Positions 7,872-17,716 of a stretch of DNA of 64,000 nucleotides are shown in pieces. The notes beneath the pieces are model-generated. The model worked only from the letters and a program-made list of their open reading frames with translations. It had not been told where the DNA came from and ran no database searches. The stretch's first letter is position 1, and every line of letters begins with the position of its first letter. A program made the position numbers and the translations under genes. Source of the DNA: Rufibacter roseolus. Lineage in GTDB: Bacteria > Bacteroidota > Bacteroidia > Cytophagales > Hymenobacteraceae. The stretch covers positions 744,001-808,000 of the forward strand of contig NZ_JAFMSU010000001.1 of assembly GCF_017916365.1 (NCBI RefSeq). The letters run 5' to 3'.

Positions 7872-8807
7872 ATGGGTAAGTGTAGAGTTCTCAATTTCCC
7901 CCGCTATTACCAAGTTCTAGCATTTGTCCTTTTAGTATCGGTGGCCAGTTGTACGGCACCCCGTTCCGTGATCCAGTCTGGCAGGGTTACCCCGCACGGG
8001 GAGTTCAAGGTGGGGGCCAACTTTGGGGGGAACATCGCCTCAGAACCCATTAGTCAGCTTAAAGACGTGGGCGAAGATGCCATCAAGGCGCTCGCGAACC
8101 GTGATTCTGTGTACTATGACGGGCTGGTGAAATCGGCTACGAAGGCTGCTATTGCCTATACCTTGGACCCGGTAGGACCCAACTTTGATTTCTATGTGCG
8201 CTACGGGGTGCTCCCCCGCGTGGATGTGGGCTATAAATATGCCTCGGGGGTACACGTGCTGGATGCCATGTATCAGTTCATGGGGCCGTTGGCTGGTTCT
8301 GCCAAGAGCGCCGAAAGATGGTATGGCAGCGTAGGCTTTCAGTACGCCGGGCAGAAATCAGACGTCCTGTCCAAGATTTTCCTGGACAAGCTTTCTCCCA
8401 TCCTGCAGTTTGAAGCTTCCAGAAGAGATGTGCTGGTGCCGTTGGTGTTCAGCCGGTCGTTCGGGGTAGATGAAGAGTTCGGGAACATCTCCTTCGGGGT
8501 GGCTTACAACCACACCTTCGTGGAATACGGTTTGGTGCCCGGCAGACTCTATGAAAAAGTGGGCGATGGTAAAGCCGTGCAGCTAGAAGGCCTCACCAGA
8601 AAGGGAAACTTCCCGTCTTACGGCCTGTTCGTGAATGCCAAGATAGGTGCTAAACGCATTTTCCTGCTGCCCGCACTCTCTATGTTCTACCAGAATTACG
8701 GCACCTTTGAACTCCTGAAAGGCGAGCAGGTAGATTACTCCGGTATCACCATTGTACCTTCTATAGGTCTGCAGATTGGGCTGGGTCAAGGCAAAGCAGG
8801 AAGATAA
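7872..8807 (+). CDS. Hypothetical lipoprotein, possible beta-barrel
   Basis: 311 residues. A hydrophobic leader (residues 14-26) ends in VASC, a lipobox-like site, with Ala-Pro after it. The rest is rich in alternating aromatic and glycine segments (FYVRYGVLPRVDVGYKYASG, NISFGVAYNHTFVEYG, and a final SIGLQIGLGQ), which suggests amphipathic beta-strands of an outer-membrane protein. No catalytic motif is visible and I do not recognise a named family. It begins 37 bp after the tRNA and may be read through from its promoter. A clean terminator follows. Confidence 0.75.
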   Translation: MGKCRVLNFPRYYQVLAFVLLVSVASCTAPRSVIQSGRVTPHGEFKVGANFGGNIASEPISQLKDVGEDAIKALANRDSVYYDGLVKSATKAAIAYTLDPVGPNFDFYVRYGVLPRVDVGYKYASGVHVLDAMYQFMGPLAGSAKSAERWYGSVGFQYAGQKSDVLSKIFLDKLSPILQFEASRRDVLVPLVFSRSFGVDEEFGNISFGVAYNHTFVEYGLVPGRLYEKVGDGKAVQLEGLTRKGNFPSYGLFVNAKIGAKRIFLLPALSMFYQNYGTFELLKGEQVDYSGITIVPSIGLQIGLGQGKAGR

Positions 8808-8870
8808 TTACCTGATTTAGAGGTTGTTTTTCTCAAATCGGGCGCTAAACAAAAATGCATTGTAAACGAA

Positions 8871-8915
8871 GAAGCCCTGGGCTGATGTCTTTCATCTGCC
8901 CAGGGCTTCTCTTTT
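8871..8915 (+). terminator. Rho-independent terminator
   Basis: 12-bp perfect arms GAAGCCCTGGGC / GCCCAGGGCTTC followed by TCTCTTTTT; it may serve the convergent sigma gene as well. Confidence 0.8.
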
Positions 8916-8946
8916 TAGCTTGTTTTTCAGGAAGTCCTGTAAAAGC
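8911..8946. repeat. Dispersed 3'-hairpin family, diverged copy
   Basis: CTTTTTAGCTTGTTTTTCAG then GAAGTCCTGTAAAAGC: the layout of the family, ending 2 bp from the sigma-factor stop codon at 8948. Confidence 0.5.
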
Positions 8947-8947
8947 T

Positions 8948-9574
8948 TTAGCGTAGCAAGTAAGCAACCATCAACAGGAAGCTATAGACAATGTCATAGC
9001 TCTTGAACTTCTCGCGCAGCATTTTCAGGGCCTTGTTGATGTGGTTCTCTATGTTGCTGTTGCTGGTGTTCAAAGCGGAGGCGATCTCGGTGTTGCTCAG
9101 GCCCTCGGTGCGGCTCATGACAAACACTTGGCGCCTCACCGGCGGCATAGAGGCGCAGGCCTCTTCAAACAATTGCACCAGCTCCTTGTGCTCCAGGGTG
9201 GTTTGGGTGGAGTTTTCAGAAATTGCCCCATAATCGGCCAGGTACTGGCCAAAGGCGAACTCGTACACCCGGTGGCGGGCTTTGTTGTACACCAGGTTCT
9301 TGGCGGTGGTGAACAGGTACCCGTCAAGGTTCTGGGCAGGGTCCAGGGAACTGCGGCGTTCCCACACTTTCAGGAAAACTTCCTGCACTATCTCTTCGGC
9401 ATCTTCGCGGTTCCTAACCAGTTTCATGGCAAAGGCAAAAAGCTTGGGTTCCAGTTTCCGGTACAGACGCTCAAAGGCCGCCACGTTGCCCGTGGTTAAG
9501 GCCTCAATGTCTTCCCCGAAACTTTCCCTGCTTTCTGTTTGCATGGTTTCTTGGTTAAAGTACCTGTCTTTCAT
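8948..9574 (-). CDS. ECF RNA polymerase sigma factor, PUL regulator
   Basis: About 208 residues from ATG 9574 (a later ATG at 9544 is also possible). The open frame extends upstream to 9778, but that would overlap the divergent anti-sigma gene and adds a non-conserved leader, so I reject it. Sigma region 2 is AAFERLYRKLEPKLFAFAMK through EDAEEIVQEVFLKVWERR; region 4 is VFVMSRTEGLSNTEIASAL with NSNIENHINKALKMLREKF. The C-terminus has a short hydrophobic tail (SFLLMVAYLLR), common in Bacteroidota ECF sigmas. It should direct transcription of the SusC operon at 10953 when released by the FecR anti-sigma next door. The divergent arrangement with FecR is unusual; the pair is normally co-directional. 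Confidence 0.92.
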   Translation of the reverse strand: MKDRYFNQETMQTESRESFGEDIEALTTGNVAAFERLYRKLEPKLFAFAMKLVRNREDAEEIVQEVFLKVWERRSSLDPAQNLDGYLFTTAKNLVYNKARHRVYEFAFGQYLADYGAISENSTQTTLEHKELVQLFEEACASMPPVRRQVFVMSRTEGLSNTEIASALNTSNSNIENHINKALKMLREKFKSYDIVYSFLLMVAYLLR

Positions 9575-9776
9575 GCTACTACAATCTCTCTCTTCCAAAC
9601 TCCTCAGATCTCCTTTTGAAGTAGTCAATTTCAAAAACCTAAAATACTCAGGATAAATGTAGACCATTTTATAGAAAAAACAAAAACCGAAACTTTTGTT
9701 AAAAATATTTGAAAACGGAGGTGGTGCAAGCCCAGGGTTAAGTGTAGTAAGGAAAAGCGCTAATCTTTTATAACCC

Positions 9777-10814
9777 ATGGATCAACACTTACTAGACCGT
9801 TTTTACAAGGGGGCATGTACCCCTGATGAGGTGAAGGCGGTATTGGAGTGGTTTAAGAATCAGAAACTTACCCCTGAGCAGGAGCTTGAAATGAAGGAGC
9901 TGTGGGCGCAGGCGGGACACCACCAGTCTGAGCCGGCTTACGCACATGACGCAGATAAAACCTGGCGCAGTTTAGAGGCCCTTATTCAAAAAGACACCCA
10001 AAACCAGGAGCCCGAAGCCAAGGTGCTGCCCCTGCAGCCAAACGCCTGGACCAAATGGATGCGCGTAGCCGCCGCCATTCTGCTGCCCCTGGGCTTGATC
10101 TGGTTTGTGGCCTCGCAATACTTTCAAAAGGAGATGGTCGTTGGGAAAATGATGGCCGTGCAAACTGCCCCCGGCGAGTGGAAAACCGTGCAACTGGAAG
10201 ACGGGTCCTCGGTGGTGATGCGGCCGGGCAGCAAGGTGCGCTACCTGGTGCCTTTTGCCCAGAACAGAAGAGACATCTCGCTGGAGGGCGAGGCTTTCTT
10301 CCAGGTGGCCAAAGACAAAAACCGCCCCTTTGTGGTAAAGTCAGGCACTATCTATACCCAGGCCCTGGGTACCTCCTTCAATATCAGATACCAGTCTAAA
10401 GACACCGCTATCTCTGTGGCGCTGGCTACCGGTGTGGTGAAAATCAGCAAAGGAGAGACCGGAGAGGAAACCACCTTGGCCAAATTGGTGCCGGGGCAGC
10501 AACTGGTGTTCAACCGCAGAAACCAGAGACATGCCGTGGATACCTATAAAGCAGAGGAAGTGCTGGGCTGGAAAGACGGGGTGCTTTATTTCAAAAAAGC
10601 CAGCTTAGAAGAAGTGGTAAATAAAATAGAAAACTGGTACGGCGTGCAAGTTGAAGTGCAAGGCATGGGGCCAGCCAGTAAAGAAACGTGGAGCTACACC
10701 GGTGAATACAGACAGCAAAGCCTGCCCCAGGTACTGGAAGGCATTGGCTTTGTGAAGAACTTTACTTACCAGGTGAACCAGAACCAAGTGCAGATAACCT
10801 TCAAAAGACCATGA
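9777..10814 (+). CDS. FecR family anti-sigma factor
   Basis: 345 residues. The N-terminal cytoplasmic ~85 residues (LLDRFYKGACTPDEVKAVLEW) form the sigma-binding part. One transmembrane helix follows (AAAILLPLGLIWFVASQYF, about residues 94-112). The periplasmic FecR domain comes next (VQLEDGSSVVMRPGSKVRY, ISLEGEAFFQVAKDK, RPFVVKSGTIYTQALGTSF). Last is a DUF4974-like STN-fold tail (LEEVVNKIENWYGVQVEV) that receives the signal from the SusC STN domain. It lies between the divergent sigma gene and the STN-containing SusC, which completes a sigma/anti-sigma/transducer cascade that switches on the PUL when glycan binds the transporter. Confidence 0.93.
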   Translation: MDQHLLDRFYKGACTPDEVKAVLEWFKNQKLTPEQELEMKELWAQAGHHQSEPAYAHDADKTWRSLEALIQKDTQNQEPEAKVLPLQPNAWTKWMRVAAAILLPLGLIWFVASQYFQKEMVVGKMMAVQTAPGEWKTVQLEDGSSVVMRPGSKVRYLVPFAQNRRDISLEGEAFFQVAKDKNRPFVVKSGTIYTQALGTSFNIRYQSKDTAISVALATGVVKISKGETGEETTLAKLVPGQQLVFNRRNQRHAVDTYKAEEVLGWKDGVLYFKKASLEEVVNKIENWYGVQVEVQGMGPASKETWSYTGEYRQQSLPQVLEGIGFVKNFTYQVNQNQVQITFKRP

Positions 10815-10952
10815 GCTTATGAGAAGATGACTTGTTCTTTTAACAGGTAAGCCACTGGGTGGCCTACCTGTCAACTACCTCCGGAAACCAGATGTTGGCG
10901 CATCCAGATCCATGAGGCAATTCAAACACTAAATACTAAACACTCTCAATAT

Positions 10953-13900
10953 ATGGAAAAAAACGTTTACGGCGTCCTGAAAGGAATGTCCTGGAAAGCT
11001 TTGGCGGTATTTGTGCTGCACCTGGCTTTCTTCTCATCTGGTTTTGCCGCACCCGGCAAGGCACCGGTGAGCACTATTCAAAAAACCAAAATCACTCTCT
11101 CCATCACTAACGGCACCCTGCAGGAATTCTTCCGGAAGGTAGAGGCCGAGACCCTGTTCAAGTTCACGTTTGATGAGAACGAAGTGCCTAGCCGGTCTAA
11201 GGTATCGGTGCAGGCCAAGAATGAACCCTTGGATAAAGTCCTGGAGAAAGTAGCGGCTACCACCAACCTGGAGTTCAAACAGGTGAATAACAACATTCAT
11301 GTGCGCACCAGAAATACCAGAGCAGCGCAACCAAAAGCTTCTGTGGCTCCGGTGGTACAGGACGGTTTCCGGGTTTCTGGTAAAGTGACCGATGAGAACG
11401 GCACCGGATTGCCCGGCGTTACCGTTTCCGTGAAAGGGACCACCAATGCCACTTCCACCGACGTGAACGGAGGCTTCTCTTTGAACGTCCCAAACGGAAC
11501 CGGCACCCTGGTGCTCTCTTACATCGGGTACATGACCCAGGAAGTAGCCATTGAAAGCCGTTCTACCATCAACGTAGCCCTGGCTCCAGATACCAAATCC
11601 TTGCAAGAGGTAGTGGTGATTGGGTATGGTACGCAGAAAAAAGAAGACATTACCGGTTCTGTATCAGTTATTGACAACGAAGCCTTTGACGCCCGCCCTA
11701 ACACCCAGGTGGGGAACCTGATCCAGGGTAAAACCGCCGGTGTGCAGGTATTGACCAACTCTGGAAAGCCATCAGCGGGTTTCAACATCCGCATCCGGGG
11801 TACCAGCTCTATTACCGCCAACAGTGATCCTTTGTACGTGGTAGACGGCGTGCCTTCTACAGACACCAGAAGCCTGAACCCCGCCGATATTGAAAGCATC
11901 TCTATCTTGAAAGACGCTTCTTCTGCCGCTATTTACGGTGCGCAGGGTGCCAACGGGGTAGTGTTGATTACCACCAAACGCGGTAGAACCGAAAAACCTA
12001 CCTTTGAATTCAGCACCTATACTGGGGTTTCCCAGGTTTGGAACACGCTGGACGTTTTGAACGCCGAGCAGTACCGTGACCTGATGACTGAGCTGGGCCA
12101 GAACACAGACTGGAGCCGCTACCAGGAGAATACTGACTGGCAGAAAGAAGTTTTCCAGAACGGAAGTTCTTTGAACTACCAGTTAGCCGTTTCCGGGAAG
12201 ACCGACAAAACCAACTACTACATCTCTGGCGGTTGGATGAAGCAGAACGGCGCCGTGCGTAGCTCTACCATGGACCGCGCCAGCTTTAAAGTGAACCTAG
12301 AGCAGAAGCTTTCCAACTGGTTAACCGTGGGGACCAACATGGGCTACACCCGCTACCATGACGTAGACGTAGCCGATAACCAGTCTGTAAACCAGGGCGG
12401 GGTAATCCTGGGCGTATTGTCAACCCCGCCAGTAATTGGAATATACAACGCTAACGGAACCTTCACCAGCAACCCGTTCCAGGACTGGGAAAACCCTATC
12501 TCCAGCACCGACGGTTCTGACCGCAACTACCGTAACCAACGCTTATTAGGCAACGTGTACGGCGAAGTGCAATTGCTGAAAGGCCTTAAATACCGCGCCA
12601 ACTTTGGTATTGACTACATCAGCGCCATCAACGACTACTTCCTGGATCCGTTCAGAACCAGCTATGGCCGCGCCAGAAAAGGGATTGGCCGTAACAGCAC
12701 CAACCTCACCAACTACTGGATTCTGGACAACACCCTTTCTTACGCCAAAACCGTGGGTCAGCATAACTTCAGCGCCATGGTGGGTTCTGTGCAGCAGAAA
12801 TTTGATTGGGAAAACAGCAGCATTGAGCGCACTGAGTTCTCTGGAACCGCGGTGACTACCCCAGGCGCTGGTGCCGTAATTCAGTCAGCTACTGCTGACA
12901 AATCTGAGAAAGCTAATACCTCCTTCATTAGCCGAGTTACCTATGATTTTGCCAATAAATACCTGGTGACTGCCAATTTCAGAGCAGATGCTTCCTCTGT
13001 GTTCGGTCCGGAAGTGCGTTGGGGCTACTTCCCATCAGCGTCTTTGGGCTGGAGAGTCTCAGAAGAGACCTTCTTTCCTAAAACCAACGTGGTGAACGAT
13101 GTTAAACTGAGAGTAGGTTGGGGATTGGTTGGAAATGACACTGGTTTAGGGGCATATGCATTTAGACCGCTCGTAGGATATGGTGCTAATTATCCAATTG
13201 GTGGCACTGCCCAACCTGGTAGCTATCCTGCATCTATTGGGAATTACCAATTGGGCTGGGAAGCATCAGAGCAAACCAACGTGGGCTTGGATGTCGCTTT
13301 CCTGAATTCCCGTATTGCGTTAACCATTGATGCTTACCTAAAGAAAACCACAGATCTCTTACTTCCAGTGGAAGTGCCAAGATCAACCGGTTATAACGGC
13401 GGTGATGCCAACGTGGGCCGACTGGATAACAAAGGTCTTGAATTTCTGGTGAGCTCACAGAACCTGGTGGGTGATTTCTCTTGGACCACTGACCTGAACT
13501 TGTCATTCAACAGAAACAAAGTAATAAACGTTTTAGGCCAGAGCTTCCCCGGTGGAGGAGTGGCTGGTAGAGGTGACGTAGGCTTGTCAAGAGAAGGTTC
13601 TCCGCTGGCCCTATTCTACGGATATCGGTGGGGTGGGGTAGACCCAACTACTGGTATGGCGTACTACATCAACAAAAACGGTGAAAGCACTTTCACGCCT
13701 TCACCAGATGATCGCACTATAATTGGTAACCCCAACGCAGACTTCATCTACGGGGTAACTAACACCTTCTCCTACAAAAACTTTGGTTTGAGCATCTTCT
13801 TGCAAGGCTCGCAGGGCAACGACATCTTCAACGCTACCCGCATTGAAATGGAAGGTATGTCTGACCCGAAAAACCAAGGCATCGCTGTTCTGAATCGTTG

Positions 13901-14234
13901 GAGAAAAGACGGAGACATTACGGATATCCCGAGAGCGGTTTGGGCCAATACAGACAATTCACGCATCTCTTCCCGCTTTGTGGAAGACGGTTCCTACGTG
14001 CGTTTAAAAACCCTTACCCTCAGCTACAATTTGCCTACTACGCTGTTGTCTAAGATCAAAATGAACAACCTGCGCCTCTATGCCACCGGCGAGAACCTGT
14101 TCACCATCACAAACTATTCAGGGTTTGACCCAGAGGTTAACGCCTTTGGTGGCAGCAACAGAGCGCAGGGTATTGATTTTGGTACTTATCCGCAGACACG
14201 CAACTTAATCTTAGGCCTGAATCTTTCCTTCTAA
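10953..14234 (+). CDS. SusC/RagA TonB-linked outer-membrane transporter with STN domain
   Basis: 1093 residues. Signal peptide to about residue 33, then an STN secretin/TonB-N domain (LSITNGTLQEFFRKVEAET... KFTFDENEV... NNNIHV, about 46-115) that contacts FecR. Next is a carboxypeptidase-regulatory-like domain (VSGKVTDENGTGLPGVTVSV, about 143-220) and the SusC signature EVVVIGYGTQKKEDITGSV. The plug domain has IRIRGTSSITANSDPLYVVD and YGAQGANGVVLITTK, and the ~22-strand barrel ends in LILGLNLSF with the terminal aromatic. It imports oligosaccharides bound by the SusD lid, powered by TonB. Here it is also the signal transducer. SusD follows after 10 bp. Confidence 0.95.
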   Translation: MEKNVYGVLKGMSWKALAVFVLHLAFFSSGFAAPGKAPVSTIQKTKITLSITNGTLQEFFRKVEAETLFKFTFDENEVPSRSKVSVQAKNEPLDKVLEKVAATTNLEFKQVNNNIHVRTRNTRAAQPKASVAPVVQDGFRVSGKVTDENGTGLPGVTVSVKGTTNATSTDVNGGFSLNVPNGTGTLVLSYIGYMTQEVAIESRSTINVALAPDTKSLQEVVVIGYGTQKKEDITGSVSVIDNEAFDARPNTQVGNLIQGKTAGVQVLTNSGKPSAGFNIRIRGTSSITANSDPLYVVDGVPSTDTRSLNPADIESISILKDASSAAIYGAQGANGVVLITTKRGRTEKPTFEFSTYTGVSQVWNTLDVLNAEQYRDLMTELGQNTDWSRYQENTDWQKEVFQNGSSLNYQLAVSGKTDKTNYYISGGWMKQNGAVRSSTMDRASFKVNLEQKLSNWLTVGTNMGYTRYHDVDVADNQSVNQGGVILGVLSTPPVIGIYNANGTFTSNPFQDWENPISSTDGSDRNYRNQRLLGNVYGEVQLLKGLKYRANFGIDYISAINDYFLDPFRTSYGRARKGIGRNSTNLTNYWILDNTLSYAKTVGQHNFSAMVGSVQQKFDWENSSIERTEFSGTAVTTPGAGAVIQSATADKSEKANTSFISRVTYDFANKYLVTANFRADASSVFGPEVRWGYFPSASLGWRVSEETFFPKTNVVNDVKLRVGWGLVGNDTGLGAYAFRPLVGYGANYPIGGTAQPGSYPASIGNYQLGWEASEQTNVGLDVAFLNSRIALTIDAYLKKTTDLLLPVEVPRSTGYNGGDANVGRLDNKGLEFLVSSQNLVGDFSWTTDLNLSFNRNKVINVLGQSFPGGGVAGRGDVGLSREGSPLALFYGYRWGGVDPTTGMAYYINKNGESTFTPSPDDRTIIGNPNADFIYGVTNTFSYKNFGLSIFLQGSQGNDIFNATRIEMEGMSDPKNQGIAVLNRWRKDGDITDIPRAVWANTDNSRISSRFVEDGSYVRLKTLTLSYNLPTTLLSKIKMNNLRLYATGENLFTITNYSGFDPEVNAFGGSNRAQGIDFGTYPQTRNLILGLNLSF

Positions 14235-14244
14235 TCAAGCAGAT

Positions 14245-15729
14245 ATGAAACTGAATAGAATAGCAATATATACACTGGCCGGCGCTCTCTTGATGGGAGC
14301 CCCAGCCTGCGATGATTTCCTGGAACTAGCACCAATTTCTCAGGCAACTGTAGATAACGCCTATAAAACCGCTAGCGATGCTGAGGCGGCACTAACCGGC
14401 GTTTATGAGTCGTTTCAGGCAGAGTACTACATCTGGGATAACTTGGTGTTCAGCGAGATTCTCTCTGATAACTATTATGCCGGGGGTGACAACGCCGAGA
14501 TCTTTGCCGTTGACAACGTAGCCATCACGCCTACCAACAGCCGTCTGTGGAACAACTGGAGCCAGATCTACAACGCCATTGCCAAAGCCAACGTGGTGTT
14601 GCAGAAGGTACCTCAGATCACAGACCCGCAGTTATCAGAAACCCGCAAAAACCAAATCTTAGGCGAGGCTGCTTTCCTGCGCGCATACCATTACTTCCAA
14701 CTGGTGAAAATGTGGGGCGGTGTTCCGTTGGTGTTAGAGCCAGTAACTTCGCTTGATCCAGCTACGACTCAAAAGCCCCGCGCCACCGAGGTTGAGGTCT
14801 ACAACCAGATTGTGGCCGACCTGACCTTTGCCTTGGAAAACAGACTGCCTGATACCTACGGAGAGAATGCCAGCGTGAACAAAGCCCGTGCTACCCGTGG
14901 TGCCGCCAACGCCTTGTTAGCGAAAGCCTGGGCCCAACGCCCAGACCGCGACTACAACAAAGTGCTGCAGTACGCCGATGCCGTGATCAACAGCCCGGCC
15001 AATTACCAGCTGCTGAGCAACTTCAACGATCTGTTTGACGGTGCCCATTACAACAATGCCGAGTCTATCATGGAGGTGCAGTTCATTGGCGGAAACGAAG
15101 CCAACTGGGGTCCTCAGATGCTGCTCCCACCGTCTTTGAGCGGCGACACCTGGCGTAAATTCATGACCCCGTCGCATGACCTGGTGAATGCCTACAACTC
15201 TGAGAACGACAACGTCCGGAGAAACACCACCATCTTGTTTGAGAATGCGCCTTGGTCAGATGAGTTCTGGTCAGTGAGCACCGGCGGAAGCGTGCCATTC
15301 GCATACCGCTGGAAAAGCGCCAACGGCTGGGCTAGCACCAACCGCCAGTACCTCTTCAGACTGGCAGATATCATGCTCCTGAAAGCCGAAGCCCTGAACG
15401 AACTGGGCCGCCTGGAAGAAGCCAGAACCGTGCTGAACGCCGTGCGCAGAAGAGTAAACCTGGGCGCGAATACCTCCACTACCAAAGAGGATATGAGAAT
15501 GGCCATCCTGAAAGAGCGCCGTCTGGAGCTGGCCCAGGAAGGTCACCGTTGGGATGATCTGCGCCGTTACGGCGTGGCTGCCCAGGTGATGAACAGCCTC
15601 AATGAGATTGACCTGCGCACCAATACCCGCAAGGAGTACAACGTAGCGCCCCATGAGCTGTTCCTGCCTATCCCTCAGTCAGAAATCAACCGTAACCCGC
15701 AGTTGACGCAAACCTCGGGTTATAACTAA
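14245..15729 (+). CDS. SusD/RagB family nutrient-binding lipoprotein
   Basis: 494 residues. Lipobox MGAPAC near residue 22, followed by the usual CDDFLELAPISQAT start. The SusD core is built of TPR-like helices (FLRAYHYFQLVKMWGGVPLV, NALLAKAWAQ). The C-terminal RagB signature is RQYLFRLADIMLLKAEALNE ... ILKERRLELAQEGHRWDDLR, and the protein ends PIPQSEINRNPQLTQTSGYN. It caps the SusC barrel at the cell surface and presents glycan fragments. Translationally coupled or near-coupled with SusC (10-bp gap). Specificity is inferred from the neighbouring GH30/GH3 enzymes, not from SusD itself. Confidence 0.95.
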   Translation: MKLNRIAIYTLAGALLMGAPACDDFLELAPISQATVDNAYKTASDAEAALTGVYESFQAEYYIWDNLVFSEILSDNYYAGGDNAEIFAVDNVAITPTNSRLWNNWSQIYNAIAKANVVLQKVPQITDPQLSETRKNQILGEAAFLRAYHYFQLVKMWGGVPLVLEPVTSLDPATTQKPRATEVEVYNQIVADLTFALENRLPDTYGENASVNKARATRGAANALLAKAWAQRPDRDYNKVLQYADAVINSPANYQLLSNFNDLFDGAHYNNAESIMEVQFIGGNEANWGPQMLLPPSLSGDTWRKFMTPSHDLVNAYNSENDNVRRNTTILFENAPWSDEFWSVSTGGSVPFAYRWKSANGWASTNRQYLFRLADIMLLKAEALNELGRLEEARTVLNAVRRRVNLGANTSTTKEDMRMAILKERRLELAQEGHRWDDLRRYGVAAQVMNSLNEIDLRTNTRKEYNVAPHELFLPIPQSEINRNPQLTQTSGYN

Positions 15730-15778
15730 TCCTTCGGCCGCAAGGCACCCGTCTCAGAACCTTTCCCCCGGGGTTCTG

Positions 15779-15812
15779 TTTCAGGGCTGATTTTAGAAAA
15801 ACAGTCCTGAAA
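15779..15812. repeat. Dispersed 3'-hairpin family, strong copy
   Basis: TTTCAGGGCTGATTTT / AAAACAGTCCTGAAA arms with a 2-nt loop, one mismatch and one G-U, 50 bp after the SusD stop. Confidence 0.7.
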
Positions 15813-15909
15813 TAACTGGTCCCGCAAATACTTTGCGGGGCCAGGAAGGAAGGTTGCAGGTGTTTGCCAAAGATCCTCTTCAAGAATTCATGTCTAAAAA
15901 ATAGTCATC

Positions 15910-17637
15910 ATGAAAAAGATAAACGTGTTTTTCCAGCTCCTGGCCCTGCTGTTTGTGGTGGGCGCCTGCGAGGAGCAAGATAATATTGAGCCGGTGGGCA
16001 ACTGGGAGCTGAGTGCCCCGGTGCTGGCTAACCCGGCAGAAAATGCCACCATCACCCTGGATCAGGCCAGCCCTAACGCCACTACCCGTTTTGAGTGGGC
16101 TCCGGCAATGTCCAGCAAGAACTATGGCGTCACCTACAGATTGGTTATTGACTCTGCCGCCAACGCAGATTTCAGCACGCCTATCCTGAGCATGCCTACC
16201 GGCAACGGCGGGAAAAACCTGTTCATCACGCCTACCGCGGTGCAGATTGACCAAGCCTTGTCCATGGCTGGTTATGACGCCAACGCCGTGGCCCAGTTGA
16301 AATGGGCCGTGGTTGCCCAGTCATTGAGCAAGGAAACCGTGTCTGCAGGCAAGCCTATCTCCATCAAACGTTTCGTAAACGAGACGCACCCAGACCGCCT
16401 GTACATCTCCGGTACGGCCACTGAGAAAGGCGCTGATGTAAGCCAGGCCATTCAGATGCGCCCATTGAAAGACGCCAACGGAAACCGGACCAACGTATTT
16501 GAAGTGTACACCCGTTTAACCGAAGGCGGTACTTTCAGATTCTATAGCCAGCAGAACGCCACCTCTGTGGTGTACGGCGCGGGCACAGACGGTGTGCTTC
16601 GTAAAAAGGGAGCTCCTATTGCTGCTCCGGGTGCCGGGACTTACCGCATTACCGTAGACCTGAACACAAACAAAATCAGCTTCCTGAAGATTGACAGATG
16701 GAGCGTGATTGGCGGTGCATTTGCCGGCGGTTGGAATACCGAGGAGCCGCTCGCGTACCAGGGCAACGGGGTTTGGAAAGCCTCTCTGGACGTTGAGAAA
16801 ACCGAGGGCTTCATTTTTAGAGCCAACGGTGACTGGGGTTACCTCATGAAACGTGTGAAAGGCACCAGCAACCAACTGGTAATGGAGTCTCAGGCCCCAG
16901 CCGGTACGTTTGAAGACATCCCGGCTACGGCTACTGGTCGTCATATCGTGACCTTGAACCTGTCTGGTGAGCAATACACTTACTCTCTGCAGAAAGACAC
17001 CTCGGTACCACCTCCGGCCACTATCCCGGATAAACTCTTCTTATTGCAAGGCAACACGGTGGTGGCTGAATTCACCAAAGACGGTAACACGTTCAAATCA
17101 AACGTGTTCCTGGCGCTGGAGGCAAGCAAAGAATACAGACTGAACTCTGCCAATGACGGTTCTGGTACTTCTTTCACCACTACCGCCAAAATAGGCGAGA
17201 CCACCACTCCAAACGCAGATGCGGTATCTATGCCGGTTGATTTCGGGACTGGTAATGCAGGGATCGTGGTTTCCCGTGACCAGGCTTACCAACTCACCCT
17301 GAACTTCCAGACCGGTAAGCTTACCTGGAAGTACTACAACATCAAACTTTTCCACTGGGATGATGCCGGCGGAGGCTGGGATGCCCGTAATGAGTACCTC
17401 ATGACCTACAAGCACCCTTATACCTTTGAAGGTACATTCGCACTAAAGGCCAACTATGACCTGAAGTTCAACTCCCCTTGGGATGTGCAGTTCGGGACCA
17501 ACAGCACGGCGCTGACCGGAACCATGACCAACGGAGGTCCTAACTACAAAGGCATCACGCAGGCTGGTAATTACAAAACCACCATCACCGTCACTAACGA
17601 TTACAAAACCGCCGAGTATTCGTTTGTGAAACAATAA
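15910..17637 (+). CDS. SusE/SusF-like surface glycan-binding lipoprotein
   Basis: 575 residues. Signal peptide and lipobox VVGAC (about residues 16-20). An N-terminal SusE-type Ig-like domain (WELSAPVLANPAENATITLD, TTRFEWAPAMSSKNYGVTYR) is followed by repeated starch-binding-like beta-sandwich modules, each with a TYRITVDLNTNKISFLKID or YQLTLNFQTGKLTWKYYNI type strand pair and exposed tryptophans (FAGGWNTEEPLAY, DDAGGGWDARNEYL) that could stack on sugars. It should sit at the cell surface beside SusCD and hold the polysaccharide. It comes after SusD by 180 bp, with a dispersed hairpin in between; it is the last gene before a terminator, so the GH genes downstream probably have their own expression control. 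Confidence 0.88.
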   Translation: MKKINVFFQLLALLFVVGACEEQDNIEPVGNWELSAPVLANPAENATITLDQASPNATTRFEWAPAMSSKNYGVTYRLVIDSAANADFSTPILSMPTGNGGKNLFITPTAVQIDQALSMAGYDANAVAQLKWAVVAQSLSKETVSAGKPISIKRFVNETHPDRLYISGTATEKGADVSQAIQMRPLKDANGNRTNVFEVYTRLTEGGTFRFYSQQNATSVVYGAGTDGVLRKKGAPIAAPGAGTYRITVDLNTNKISFLKIDRWSVIGGAFAGGWNTEEPLAYQGNGVWKASLDVEKTEGFIFRANGDWGYLMKRVKGTSNQLVMESQAPAGTFEDIPATATGRHIVTLNLSGEQYTYSLQKDTSVPPPATIPDKLFLLQGNTVVAEFTKDGNTFKSNVFLALEASKEYRLNSANDGSGTSFTTTAKIGETTTPNADAVSMPVDFGTGNAGIVVSRDQAYQLTLNFQTGKLTWKYYNIKLFHWDDAGGGWDARNEYLMTYKHPYTFEGTFALKANYDLKFNSPWDVQFGTNSTALTGTMTNGGPNYKGITQAGNYKTTITVTNDYKTAEYSFVKQ

Positions 17638-17641
17638 TCAG

Positions 17642-17686
17642 AACGGGCGCTTCGGCTTCAGGAGAAGGAAGAAGCGCCCGTTTTCT
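17642..17686 (+). terminator. Rho-independent terminator of SusCDE operon
   Basis: 12-bp perfect arms AACGGGCGCTTC / GAAGCGCCCGTT followed by TTCTTTC, directly after the SusE/F stop. Confidence 0.85.
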
Positions 17687-17716
17687 TTCAAAAAAGGTGC
17701 AGGTATACCTTGCGTA

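Noticed and set aside
8948-9778. Full-length 276-codon frame for the ECF sigma factor
   Set aside because: The extra 68 residues are not sigma-like and would overlap the divergent anti-sigma start; ATG 9574 gives the normal length.
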